Below, in pieces: positions 36,628 to 47,900 of a DNA stretch of 64,000 bases. Source of the stretch: a bacterium 1xD8-48. GTDB taxonomy: Bacteria > Bacillota > Clostridia > Lachnospirales > Lachnospiraceae. Each line of letters starts with the position of its first letter. Within the stretch, counting starts at the first letter, position 1. A program made the position numbers and the translations under genes. The DNA is taken from contig QZDS01000010.1 in the NCBI GenBank assembly GCA_009917455.1, forward strand, positions 61,433 through 125,432, read 5' to 3'. The notes beneath the pieces are model-generated. The model searched no databases. It was given only the letters and a program-made list of their open reading frames with translations, and was not told where the DNA came from.

Positions 36628-37364
36628 TACTGAATCGACAGGATAAGATGCAGCTTGTTTCCGGCAAGGTCGGGAACATAAACGTTAATCGTGTCCCTGA
36701 ATTCAGGAAAGGTGATACACCCCTTTTCCTCATCGACAGCAAGGGGCGCGATTTCCTCTCCTGCGAGAGTTACTGCAGTAATACCGGAGTAGTCAACGCC
36801 GGAAATATCGTCCGAGAGATACAGATAAATAAAATCGTCCTCCTTTTTGCTGGCCGTTGCAACGGGAGCGTAGCGGTCAACCGTGGTCACATCCACATAT
36901 TGGGTACTGGTCTGCCTGTTCACAAGGGTGACGGTCACCGCCATCTTTCCGTTTTGGTGCGGCTCAATGGAATAAACGTGGGAATCCGTTTCATAGACGG
37001 GGACATTATGCCCATCCACCGTGGCGTTTACCCGCTCCACCAGCATGAAGGAATCCACTTCCAGCCGGTAAACGGGATTAAAGCAAGTGTCAGCGGCGCC
37101 GGTTTCCGGCCCAAAGGACTGAATCTGAACGGAAAAGGAGGATGGCACAAACAGAAAGGGAAGCAGTAAAAAGAGAGTCATAATAATAACGAGGATGGTG
37201 CGCTGCAAAGTAAACCGTTCCCTGCGGTAATTGCTGTAGGAAGCCAGAACTTCAAGAGGAATGGTGTTAAGCTCCATTTGATTGGCTTCAAAGGCCTGGG
37301 CCAGAATCCGGCCTGCCGCTTCAATGTCCAGCTGCGGTACTGATGATTTCCGAAATGCTTTCAT
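36627..37364 (-). CDS. Membrane partner of the sigma factor, putative anti-sigma
   Basis: This 245-residue protein has an N-terminal cytoplasmic region of about 55 residues, one helix (TILVIIMTLFLLLPFLFVP, about 57-75) and an outer domain of two beta-rich modules. The topology (inside helix bundle, single pass, outer sensor) and the 4-bp overlap with the ECF sigma gene fit an anti-sigma factor. No zinc-binding HxxxCxxC motif is present, so it is not a ZAS-type anti-sigma. The outer part, with DRYAPVATAS and SDDISGVDYSGI, resembles Ig-like modules of surface proteins. The function is inferred from position. Confidence 0.7.
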   Translation of the reverse strand: MKAFRKSSVPQLDIEAAGRILAQAFEANQMELNTIPLEVLASYSNYRRERFTLQRTILVIIMTLFLLLPFLFVPSSFSVQIQSFGPETGAADTCFNPVYRLEVDSFMLVERVNATVDGHNVPVYETDSHVYSIEPHQNGKMAVTVTLVNRQTSTQYVDVTTVDRYAPVATASKKEDDFIYLYLSDDISGVDYSGITAVTLAGEEIAPLAVDEEKGCITFPEFRDTINVYVPDLAGNKLHLILSIQ

Positions 37365-37969
37365 AGAGCAAACTCACCTCCCTGCCTTAAAATTTTCTCC
37401 AGATGGGTCTTCCCGCTGCTTAAATATCTGTTTACGGAGCTGCGGCTGATATCCATAAGCCTGGCGATTTCGCCTACCTTTAATTCCTGATAATATTTTA
37501 GAATAACCACCTGCGATTCCGTAAAGGGCAGCTTTAAAATCTGATTCATAATGTATTCCTTAGAGTCTATCCGAACGACCAAATCCTCCGGGTTAATATT
37601 TCTCTGAGTCATATGGGGCGCCAAATCAGTCTGAATGGAGTCGGTTTCCTCATCGGTACTGTCGTAGTCAATCAGTTCTGCGTCATACCTTTTCCGCTTT
37701 TTCTGTAAATGGAAGCATACGCGGAAGTTAATCTGGTTCAGCCATGCGATTAAAAGCATGGGATCCTTCAGCTTTGAGAGATTTTTCAGGGCAATGATAT
37801 AAGTTTCCTGAAGGGCGTCCTGAGCAAGATATTCGTCTTTTAAGTAAGTGTAGGCAAAATGATATTGCCGTTGATAGGTTGCCGCATACAATTCAGCAAA
37901 AGCGTCGCTGTCGCCGGTCTGTGCGTTGACGACTAAATCCGCCACGTAGTTATAATCCAAAGTGGCCAT
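37361..37969 (-). CDS. ECF-type RNA polymerase sigma factor
   Basis: This 202-residue sigma-70 family protein has region 2 (AFAELYAATYQRQYHFAYTYLKDEYLAQDALQ split around the conserved YLxDxxxAQD motif) and region 4 (LPFTESQVVILKYYQELKVG, then IARLMDISRSSVNRYLSSGK). An acidic 40-residue linker separates them. It is cotranscribed with the membrane partner downstream. Its target promoters are unknown; the neighbouring giant surface-protein gene is a candidate regulon member, but no conserved ECF promoter pair could be compared. Confidence 0.9.
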   Translation of the reverse strand: MATLDYNYVADLVVNAQTGDSDAFAELYAATYQRQYHFAYTYLKDEYLAQDALQETYIIALKNLSKLKDPMLLIAWLNQINFRVCFHLQKKRKRYDAELIDYDSTDEETDSIQTDLAPHMTQRNINPEDLVVRIDSKEYIMNQILKLPFTESQVVILKYYQELKVGEIARLMDISRSSVNRYLSSGKTHLEKILRQGGEFAL

Positions 37970-38005
37970 CAGCAGTTACCTCCCCCCAAAAACATTCAAA
38001 AATTC

Positions 38006-38719
38006 TTATATTTCCGGCTCTTTTCTGCCGGCTTCCTTCACATAAATACGGTGATTGGAAAGAGCAATCAAATCCGTAATCGTCCGTACGGACTCGTTTT
38101 CCCGATAAGCGGAGCCATACTTATAGACAATGGGAGCTGATTCTGAATTTTCGTTGTAAAGAGATACCTTGCTTTCCACCCGCTCTAAGAAGGTGGCGAG
38201 CTTCTGGGCGGTACAGTTTTCAAACAACGCTATAAACTTGTTTCCTCCGTTGCGCCCTACAAAACACAGATTCATGGACGACGCCTGAAGAATGCCGGAA
38301 AAATCGTGAATCAGCTCGTTCCCTCGCACATGCCCCAGCGTCCGGTTGATTTCCCGGATATTGGTAAGGTCGAACATAATACAGCCGATATTACGCGGAA
38401 GCGGCTGGTCAAGATACTTTTCGATAATACCGTCGCAGCTGTAGCGGTTGGCGATTCCTGACACGGGGTCGGAGGACACCGCATAGTCAAGTTCCCTGAA
38501 ATCCTTCTTGAAAGTGGAGAAAAGGCTGAAATCCATAAAAATAAACAGGAAGGATAAAACCAGCGTGGCCCAGAGCAGTATGCACAATGCGCGGACATGC
38601 GTATCATTTGCAATTGTCCGGTAAAGAGCCTGGTCCGTCAGAATGATTAAAAGTCCCACCCCTGCCAGCAACACGAAAAGCGCCAGTTGAATCGTCTTAA
38701 ACACGTCGAATTTTTTCAT
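38006..38719 (-). CDS. Membrane protein with degenerate GGDEF domain
   Basis: This 237-residue protein has two N-terminal helices (LALFVLLAGVGLLIILT; ALCILLWATLVLSFLFIFMD) followed by a GGDEF fold: DPVSGIANRYSCDGIIE, MFDLTNIREINRTLGHVRGN and FVGRNGGNKFIALF. The signature GG[D/E]EF reads GGNKF (38234-38248 on the minus strand), so the metal- and catalysis-linked residues are replaced and cyclic-di-GMP synthesis is unlikely. It is more plausibly a sensor or a remnant binding domain. It has its own promoter upstream and lies just before the giant surface-protein gene, in the opposite direction. Confidence 0.85.
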   Translation of the reverse strand: MKKFDVFKTIQLALFVLLAGVGLLIILTDQALYRTIANDTHVRALCILLWATLVLSFLFIFMDFSLFSTFKKDFRELDYAVSSDPVSGIANRYSCDGIIEKYLDQPLPRNIGCIMFDLTNIREINRTLGHVRGNELIHDFSGILQASSMNLCFVGRNGGNKFIALFENCTAQKLATFLERVESKVSLYNENSESAPIVYKYGSAYRENESVRTITDLIALSNHRIYVKEAGRKEPEI

Positions 38720-38780
38720 AGCTTTATTCCCTGCCTCATTAAAAAATCAAATTCTCTAAAATGACTTCTAATAGTCGAGT

Positions 38781-38809
38781 AGTATAGCACATATTTTTTG
38801 AAATGTAAA
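38781..38809 (-). promoter_or_regulatory. Promoter of the degenerate GGDEF gene
   Basis: On the minus strand, -35 TTTACA (38804-38809), a 17-nt spacer and -10 TATACT (38781-38786). The remaining 38810-38969 region ahead of the giant gene is very AT-rich with A/T tracts, and no confident plus-strand promoter was found. Confidence 0.75.
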
Positions 38810-38969
38810 AAATACATAAAAATAGGAAGATAATAAAAAAATGAAAAAATTTTTTAAGAAATTTTTAAAAAATGTGAGCCTTTTTGGTTTTTTCGACACT
38901 CTTTTAAAGTAGAGAGGCAAAAAATACATTTTAACCTGCAAATATTTCTTAGAGAAAGGGGAGAAAAGA

Positions 38970-41900
38970 ATGAAAAAGAATTTTAAACGATGGCTGGCTT
39001 TTCTTCTGGCGGTTGTGGTAATAGCGACAACCTGCATCCATTCTTCGGACGCCTTTTTATGGGCTGACGAAGAGGATGCGCCGGTGACGGAGCCGGAAGA
39101 AACCATGCAGACGCTGACGGTTGACAGCAGTGATGATGCCGGCAGCGGCGGGGATGAGAGCGGAGATGAGCAATACTCCGGCGATGAAGAAAGCAGCGAG
39201 GAGAGTGATGGCGAAGATTCCTGGGAAGAAGAGGACTCGGAAGACGACGCTGAAAGCGACGGCTCGGAGGATGACGGCGAAGACTATGGGGACGGCGAGG
39301 ACGGCTCTGAGGGCGATGCCGCTGATTCCGCAGAAGGTTCGGACGGGGAAAACGCAGACGTTGCAGACGACGGCAGTGCGGGAGAGGATGTAGGTGGAGA
39401 AAACACTGAAAACTCCGAAGACACAGACGCCTCCGAAGAGGAAGAAGGTTTCGACTATGTTATCTGCTTTTATTTTGACGGCACAGAGGACGAGAGTACA
39501 AGAATAAGCGGGACAGACGGCAAGCCAGGCGAGTCTATCCTTGGTTTAGTTGAGATAGCGGATAAGAAAGAGCATGACGGAAAGAATTATGTTCTTGACA
39601 GGATTGAAAATAAAGACGGCGTGATTACTGAGGACGCCGGGAGTAATGTGGTAAGCGTTTATTATGTGGCGGCGACATCCGATGATAAGACGCTAGTTCA
39701 GGGTTCAAAGGATAAGAAAGAAAAAGACGAGCAGACGGAAGATAAGACGGATGTACTGTCCGAGAAAAAGCTGTCCACATCTGCCGGAGCTTCAAAGGTT
39801 ACCGTAAGCGGAAGGTTCCCGGAAGGCGCGTCAGTCAACGTAAGTTCTGCCGGCGGAATATCTTCTGTTGCCAGAAGCGCTATTGAAAAGGCGATTGAAG
39901 GAGATAACAGGAAACTGGGCAGCTTAAAGGGATATGATATCACGATTACGGATGCCGACAATGAAAAGGTGACACTATTCGGTAAGGTTCGGGTAACCAT
40001 TGAAGGCACCGGTATAGAAGACGATTATGCATATGTTTATTATGTAGATGGAGATGCGGTGCAGAATATGTCCGCAGAAAAATCAGGAGACATGGTAAGC
40101 TTTGAGACAGACCATTTCAGCGAGTACTGGGTAGCGGGTGCCAGCGAGATAGAAAAAGACGACGAACCGACAACGCTGGAAGACGACATATTGGTAGAAG
40201 AGGAAGGAAGCGTTATCACCGGGTGCGCAGTCAGTGCAGAGCGCATTAATATTAAAGTCGGAGAAACGACGCAGGCGTACTGGTATACAACACCGGAAAA
40301 TATTGAGAACAGTGAAGGCGTAACATGGACGTCATTAAAGCCTGAGGTTGCAACGGTAGACGCAGATGGCGTTATCACAGGCGTGGGCGCAGGCACCGTT
40401 AATATTGTCGGTACATCTAATGATGACCCGGCTTTTTCTGCCCATATTGCCATTACGGTAAGGGAGGTTGGAGTAGGAAACGTCAGGATTACCAGTAAGA
40501 TAAATGAGTATTACGAGGCAGGCGCAGAAATACAGTTAGCGTGCGACGTAAAAGATGAGGATGACAAGGCAACAGATAAGTATCCGATAACTTGGAGCAG
40601 CAGCGATGATGCTGTGGCAACTGTTGACGGGGATGGCAATGTTACTGCACTGAGACAGGGAAAAACCAAAATCAGAGCCCAGGTTTTGGATGTGTATGAT
40701 GAAGTGGAGATTCAGGTGTATGACGAGACACCGAAAATGCTTGATATTCAGGTTTGGGTGACAAATCAGAGAAGAGGTACAGTTTCCATCAATGTGCCTT
40801 CAGATGGAACGCCTGTAAGTTTGCAAGACGTTATCCCTTCTATTTGCAATTTGGATGGCAAGGATTATTCTTTTACAGGAAAAGTATCATATGTGCCTTC
40901 TGATGATAAGTTTGGATGGGATGCTGTGCAAAGCATGGATAACGTAAATGAAATACGTTATTTTGAAAATAAATTTGAATATAGAATAGATGGAGAAAGC
41001 AATTGGCAGACAGGAAAGTTAATCTGTGCATTCTATTCTAATCTTAGAGAAATAGATGATGAAACCGGAATAAGGGTAAATGTTGGAGATTGGCCATATG
41101 ATGATAAACAGACATCTAAGATTGTCAATATAGAAATATATGATGAGAATAACAGCATGATACATTCAGATGTAATGTATTACGATGATGGGTCAAACTA
41201 TACGTTGGGGCATATTACATTCGGATGTAATACAGCAGTATACAAAGTCGAAAAGGCTATTGTTTCTAAATGGGAAGAAAGCAAAGAGGGTAATGGTGAA
41301 TGGAAAACAATTAAAACATATAATGAGGATGCTTTAAATGGCTCCTTCACAGGAATTTCTGTAGATTTTACACAACCTCGTATTAGAGAGGAATTTACTG
41401 TAGCAGCCTATATCGTACCAAAAGAATTTACCGTTACATATGATACAAACGGCGGTGAGGGAGAGGCTCCGACACAGGAACCTAAAACGGCGGTTGGAAA
41501 TGAAGCGAATGGTGATAATTCTTTCGAAATAGCTTCCGGTAAGGGGCTGAGAAAGCCGGGCTACACCTTTGCCGGCTGGGCATATGGTGGAAAGACCTAT
41601 TATGAAGGCGATGAATTCAAAATGCCTGCGCAGAATGTGACCTTTGAGGCCGTATGGCGTCCGGTAAGGCAGATTATTCGCTACAGGTCTGAAAGCCCGA
41701 TTAAGGGAAGCGTGAGTCAGACAGAGGAGCTTTTTGATGCTGATGAAGAAAGTGATATTCAGGGTTCAACAGCAGTGCCAAGCGATGGCTATAGGTTTGT
41801 AGGATGGAAAGATGAAAATGGCAGCTTTGTGGGTGATGAAGAACATTATACACCTGGACCGAACGCTAGTGGAATCTATGAGTCTCATATTTATATTGCT

Positions 41901-44900
41901 TATTTTGAAGAGGATGAGTATGAGGTTGCGGTATCTGTCACAAATGGAACTATCGGGGATGTTACAGGAGGGGAGCAGAAAGGAGAAGGAATATATAAAG
42001 TTTCGGCAGGCAGTACCTTTACTGTAAATTATGCACCGTTTGGCGGATATGAATTATCAGAGATTAAGGTGGACGATGAGGCGGTAAGTATCGAAAACTT
42101 TGCTGACGGCTATAGTATACCGGCCATTGATGCTAACCATACGATAGATGTGGTTTATGTACGTGATGCAGATTCGATTGACGTAAATGGAGACACATAC
42201 GAATATGATACTGCCCCCCATAAGGTGACATGGACGGGCGTAAATCCCGAGGAAACGATTGAGTTTTCTAATAATGAAGTGAGTGGTTGGAAATCTGATG
42301 AAAACTTCGAATGGCCTGTTAACGCAGGAACACACAAAATTTATGTACGTGTGTCGAATGCAGAAGGAAAACAGGTGGCGTTAAAATCCGGTGAGATTAT
42401 AATTAAAAAACGCCCTGTAACGATTACAGTTCCCGATGCAGTAAAGGAATTTGGCGGGGATAAATTTAATGAGTTTGACCCTGCAAAAATTGCAATTACG
42501 GGAGTTGCAACTGAGGAACAAATTAAGGAACTGAACGCAGAACTGAAAGATATCAATTTGACTGTTATCAGGTCCGCAGACGACACGAATGCGCCTTATG
42601 ATGAGGCTCATCAGGGAGTGCTGCGTCTGGCGTCGGGAGATACGGCTGAAACATTAAATAGCGAATTTGGTAATTTTGAATTTACAATTAAGAATGGTGA
42701 TTTGACGATTACCAGGAGTAAAAAAATTCTGAAAGTATCTATTGAAAATAAAAATGTACCTTATTCAAAGACACCGTATTCATTGGAGAGTCCTGTAGTA
42801 ACATTGGGTGATAGCGCCTTAACACAGGAGCAGTTGAGTGAATTGGAGTATGTTTACACAATTACCTCTAATGGAACATCTGAGGTAAGCAGCGATAATC
42901 CTGAACGGACTGATGCAGGAAGTTATACCATTAGTGTTGTGGCAAAACTGGAAGGGTATCTGGATGCATCGGCTAGCGCTACTTTAACGATTAATAAAAA
43001 AACTGTAACTATTACAGCACCTGATGCCGAGGCGGTATTAATTGGTAGCGGTACTGAAACAAGGCTGGAAGACCTGCAGTTCGTTAATGATGATATAAAG
43101 ATTTACGAATTGTGTGATGGCGATGAGCTTTTCGTATCTGGTGCTACAAAGTATGAAGTAAAATTAGCGGAAGGCGTTTATAACAAAGTTCAATCAATAC
43201 CAGAGGTTGTTGGAATAGGTAATTATACAGAAGCTGATGTAAATCCCAATTACAGCATTACAAAGGTAACTAAAGGAACGCTTAATATCAAAGGAACAGT
43301 TACCTACGATAAAAATGGCGAGGATGTAATTGGTGAACTTCCCAAAGGTGGTACGTATTCCAATGGCGACACTATTACAGTGGAAGACTCTTGGGGACGA
43401 CTTACGAAACCTAAAGCAGTTTTCCTTGGATGGAGCAGAACGCCGACATCTTTGGTTACTTTAATGGAAGAAGAAACAGCTGCCGGTATTATTGAAGGCA
43501 ACATCAAAATGGGAGAAGCCAATATTACTCTGTTTGCAGTATGGGCGAAAGATACTGATGAAGATGGCAAGCCGGATTATAGGCAGTTCCAGCTAAAATA
43601 TAATATGAACGACGGTTCAGATAAAGAGGAAACCGATTCGGGATATTATAATGCAAATGAAACGGTGACGCTGAAAACCTATGACGAAGGGAATGAACCC
43701 AAACAGGAAAATGCTGTATTCCTTGGGTGGAGCAAAGAACAGCATAAGGCATTTACATCTCAGCCGGAGGAGAGTGTTTTTATCACTGACGTGACCTTTG
43801 TGGACAGCGATATCACTGTCTATGCAGTATGGGCGGTAGACACAAAGGGTCCTAATGGTGAAGCGGATGGGACACCTGATTACCTCCAGTATTCCGTGAA
43901 ATTTGTTGACAAAAGATTCGGGAATAAGGATGTTGATTCTGCGGATAAGGGCTATAAGTACAGTGTAAATGATACAGTAGTAATCAGCAAAATCTTGGGA
44001 GCGCAGAACAGTTTTGCGGTGCCGACAGAGTATTTATTCAGTCCTGATACTGAAAAATCACAGGTGGCGGAATTTGATTCATGGAAGAATGGTACGGAGC
44101 AGCCATATGCCTCTGATGCCAGCTTCGAATTAACTGTTGCCGATAACGTAGAACTTACGGCACAGTGGAAAGTTCTGAAAATTGATAAGGTTATTGATGC
44201 AAATAACGAGGCTGCAAAGGATGAATATCTGGCAGGTGATACGGCGCCTTTCCTTATTACCGTAGAGAACTTAGGTGATGTGGATTTAAGCAGCATAGTA
44301 GTTGAAGATATTCTTGAAGGTGCGAAACTTGAAGGAAAGGTGAACACACCATATAATGTTGGAAGCTTACCGGTTGGCGAAGATGTGAAGCTGCAGGCAG
44401 CTTATGAAGTGCAGAATTCTGATTTTAATGGAAGTGGCTTAAAAAATACAGCTACTGCCGCTATCGGAGAAAACTTTAAGGTTTATGCCAGCGAGCAGGT
44501 AACATTGTCAAATGCAGAAAATCAGCTTACCGTGGAAAAAACCATTAAAAATTCAGGCTCCTATACAGGAGAGGACGGCAAAAAGTATTTTACGGTAGGC
44601 GACACGATTGAATTTGAGATTAAAGTTACAAACAGCGGTGCAAGAAAGATAGAGGAAATCGAGATAGAAGATTCCTTTACAGACATAACACTGGAAGAAA
44701 CTGGATTTGCAGCATCGCTTAAGAACTTTTTCGAAAATGTAAAAGAGTTTATTACCGGAGTGAAAAACGAAGATGGTAGTGAATTAGAACCATTTGATTT
44801 AAATCCGGGAAAAACAAAGAAGTTTAAAGTAGAATACAAAATCCAGGAAAAAGATTTGGATAAAAAGGGATTCAGGAACGTAGTCAAAGCAACAGGAAAA

Positions 44901-47900
44901 GTAGTAGTAGGAGATAGCGAGACTCCTGTTGAAGGATATGGTAAGAGCAATGAAATTCCTTTTGACACAATGCGTCCGGCATACAATCTGACCAAGAGCG
45001 TGCTTGAACCTGCAGACGGAGCTTTAGAAGACGGAAAGTATAAAGCGGGTTCAGTGGTTACCTATCAGATTAAGGTGGAAAATACCGGCAATACAACCAT
45101 AAGAGATGATATGGTAATTAAGGACCAGATGACTGCCAGGAGCAAAGACAAAGATGGTAACTTTACAGTAAATGCAGTGTTGGAGGGACAAATAAGCATT
45201 CCTACACTGGAATTACAGGGCGGCAGGACGCCTGAGTCTGATGTAGAAGTATACTGGAATAATGATAAGGATGCCATTACAGTTACAGAAATTCCAGGCG
45301 GAAGTACTGCAATAATTACCTATACTTATACGGTAGACGAGAAAGATGCCGGAAAGCAGATTACCAATATCGCCATATTGGGTGATAAGGAAGCGGCTCC
45401 CGAAAACCCGATTGAGGTAGTGAATAAGGAACTCACAGTAGAAAAGCGTGCAGCTGCGCCTAAAGAGGGCGACAAATACAAGCTGGGAGAAACAATCAAC
45501 TACACGGTAACAGTTAAGAATACTGGCAATGTGACATTATCCGATATCAAAGTGCAGGATATACTGGAGGGTGGCAGTTCTCAGGTAATCCCTGCTGAAG
45601 GTCAAAGTGAGGTGATTGAGTCGCTTGCTGTTGGTGAGAGCAAGGACTTCTCTTATACCTATACAGTAATAGAGGATGACCTTGAAAACAAGCTTGAAAA
45701 CAAAGCGGTGGCTTATGTTGATAGTAAAGAATTTTCATCCAATCTGGTTCAAAGCGAAGTAGAAGACAAGATAGAAACGGCGTCACTTGAAAAGAATATT
45801 ACCAATTTAAGCGAGGCTACAGGCGATAATGGAAGATTCAAAGCCGGTGATACAATTCGCTATGAAATCAAAGTGGAAAACACCGGAACGCGGACTTTGA
45901 ACAATGTAGTCGTAACGGATACCATGACCGGTATGTCCGGAGAAATTTCCAATGTGAGCGGTGTGAAATCATATTCTCAGAATGGAAATGAAATCAAATT
46001 CGAGATTGAGAAAATACCTTCCAGGGGAATTGACAAGGATGACAATTACACCGGACACATAGCGACAATTACCTATGATTATGTGGTTGACGCGAAGGAT
46101 GCAGGAACCGAAATCAGCAATACCGCTGTAATTTCCTCCTATCTGGACGAGAAGAATGGTATCTCCGATACGGAGACAGTAACCATAGAAAAGAAATCGC
46201 TTGACATAACTAAAGAAATTGTAGCAGTAAGACCCGGCGGCGAAGCCGGATATGAACCGGCTGATTCCTCAAGAAGCTTTGATACCGGGGATACTGTCCG
46301 GTTTGCAGTTAAGGTAAAGAATGATGGTAATGCAGACCTGACAAATGTGACGGTTACAGATACCATGTCAGGCGAAAATAGTCCTGTTGCTGATTTTGTA
46401 CCGGGCGAGAGCGATATTGACAGTCAAACCATTGTGAGCCTTAAAGCAGGCGAAGAGGTTACTTTGACTTATGATTACACAGTAAGACCGGAAGATATCA
46501 GCAGTGATATCGTACTGACAAACACGGCTAAAGCAACGAGCGGAGATGTTGTAAGCCGGGAAGCAAAAGTTGATGTTCAGCGCGCGGGAAAAGCCAGCGG
46601 TTATACGGTAGAAAAGAAAATTGAACCTGAAAACCCTGACAGAATGTACCATGTAGGTGAGACGATTCCGTACTCTATAGAGGTTCTTAATACCGGCAAT
46701 ACAACGTATCCGGCAGGCGAGGTCGTAGTAGCGGATGTATTGACTGGTGACGGAGAAGAAATAGCAGTTGACGCGGACAGTATCAATGTGACAAGCGGAA
46801 ATGCAACATGGAATAACGGTCAATTTGTATTAAATGTTCCTCTTGGATGGAGAGAGCGTGTTCGAATTGATTATACTTATAAAGTTGCCCCCGCAGACGA
46901 AGGAAAAGAGCTTATAAATACGGCATATGGCTCGGAAATGAAGCAAAAGGACAGCACCGTGCCGGTAACGATTGAGAAGAAGAAGCTGTCGGTGACAAAA
47001 GAGGTGACAAGTACCCCGTCTAATGGAGAAGCCTATGCGGTAGATGAATATATCAGCTTTAAGGTTACTCTTAAAAACGATGGGAATGTGCCATTAGAGG
47101 ATATTCTTGTTACAGACCATCTATGGGGCAGCGCAGGGGAAAGCGTCGAGCTGCCATTACTTTCAGATGAAGGCCAGAATCCGTTTACAGATGTTATAAG
47201 CCTCGGGGTAAATGAAACAAAGATTTATGAATATACCTATCAGGTGAAGGAATCAGATGCCGGAACACGGATTTGGAATGAAATTGACGCCTCGATAGAG
47301 GAAGGTAATAGTGAACATGTTAAAACACCGTCCGTAAAGATAGAAGACCCTGACCCGAAAGTATCTCTGACCAAGAGCGTATTGACACCGCCTGACGGTG
47401 AAGACGGAAAGTATAAAACAGAAACAAAGGTTACCTATGAAATTCGCGTTAAGAATACAGGCAACACCACTCTTAATAATGTGACTGTTAAGGATACTAT
47501 GGCAGGAGCGGCCGGACGGGTTGCCGGTACAAGTGTAACCGGAGCAAGAATGACCTCATCCTTTAACGGAGGAAAGTGGGAGTATACCTTTGAAATTAAC
47601 GGCGAGATTGCCCGCGGTGAGGAAAAGGTAATTACTTACGACTACGTGATACAGAAAGAGGATGCCGGAAAGAAAATCGGAAATACTGTGGCAGTGGACG
47701 GTGACGACATTACTACCGACCTGGATTCTGACGATTCGGAAGAAATTGTAGTGGAGAACAGGAAGCTCACAGTTACCAAAACTATTCGGGAGCCTGAAAG
47801 AGTTTACAAATTAGGAGAAGAGATTCTCTTTGATGTAAAGGTAGACAATGAAGGTGATGTAATCTTATATGGGATTGACCTGGTAGATGAGATGCTTGGC

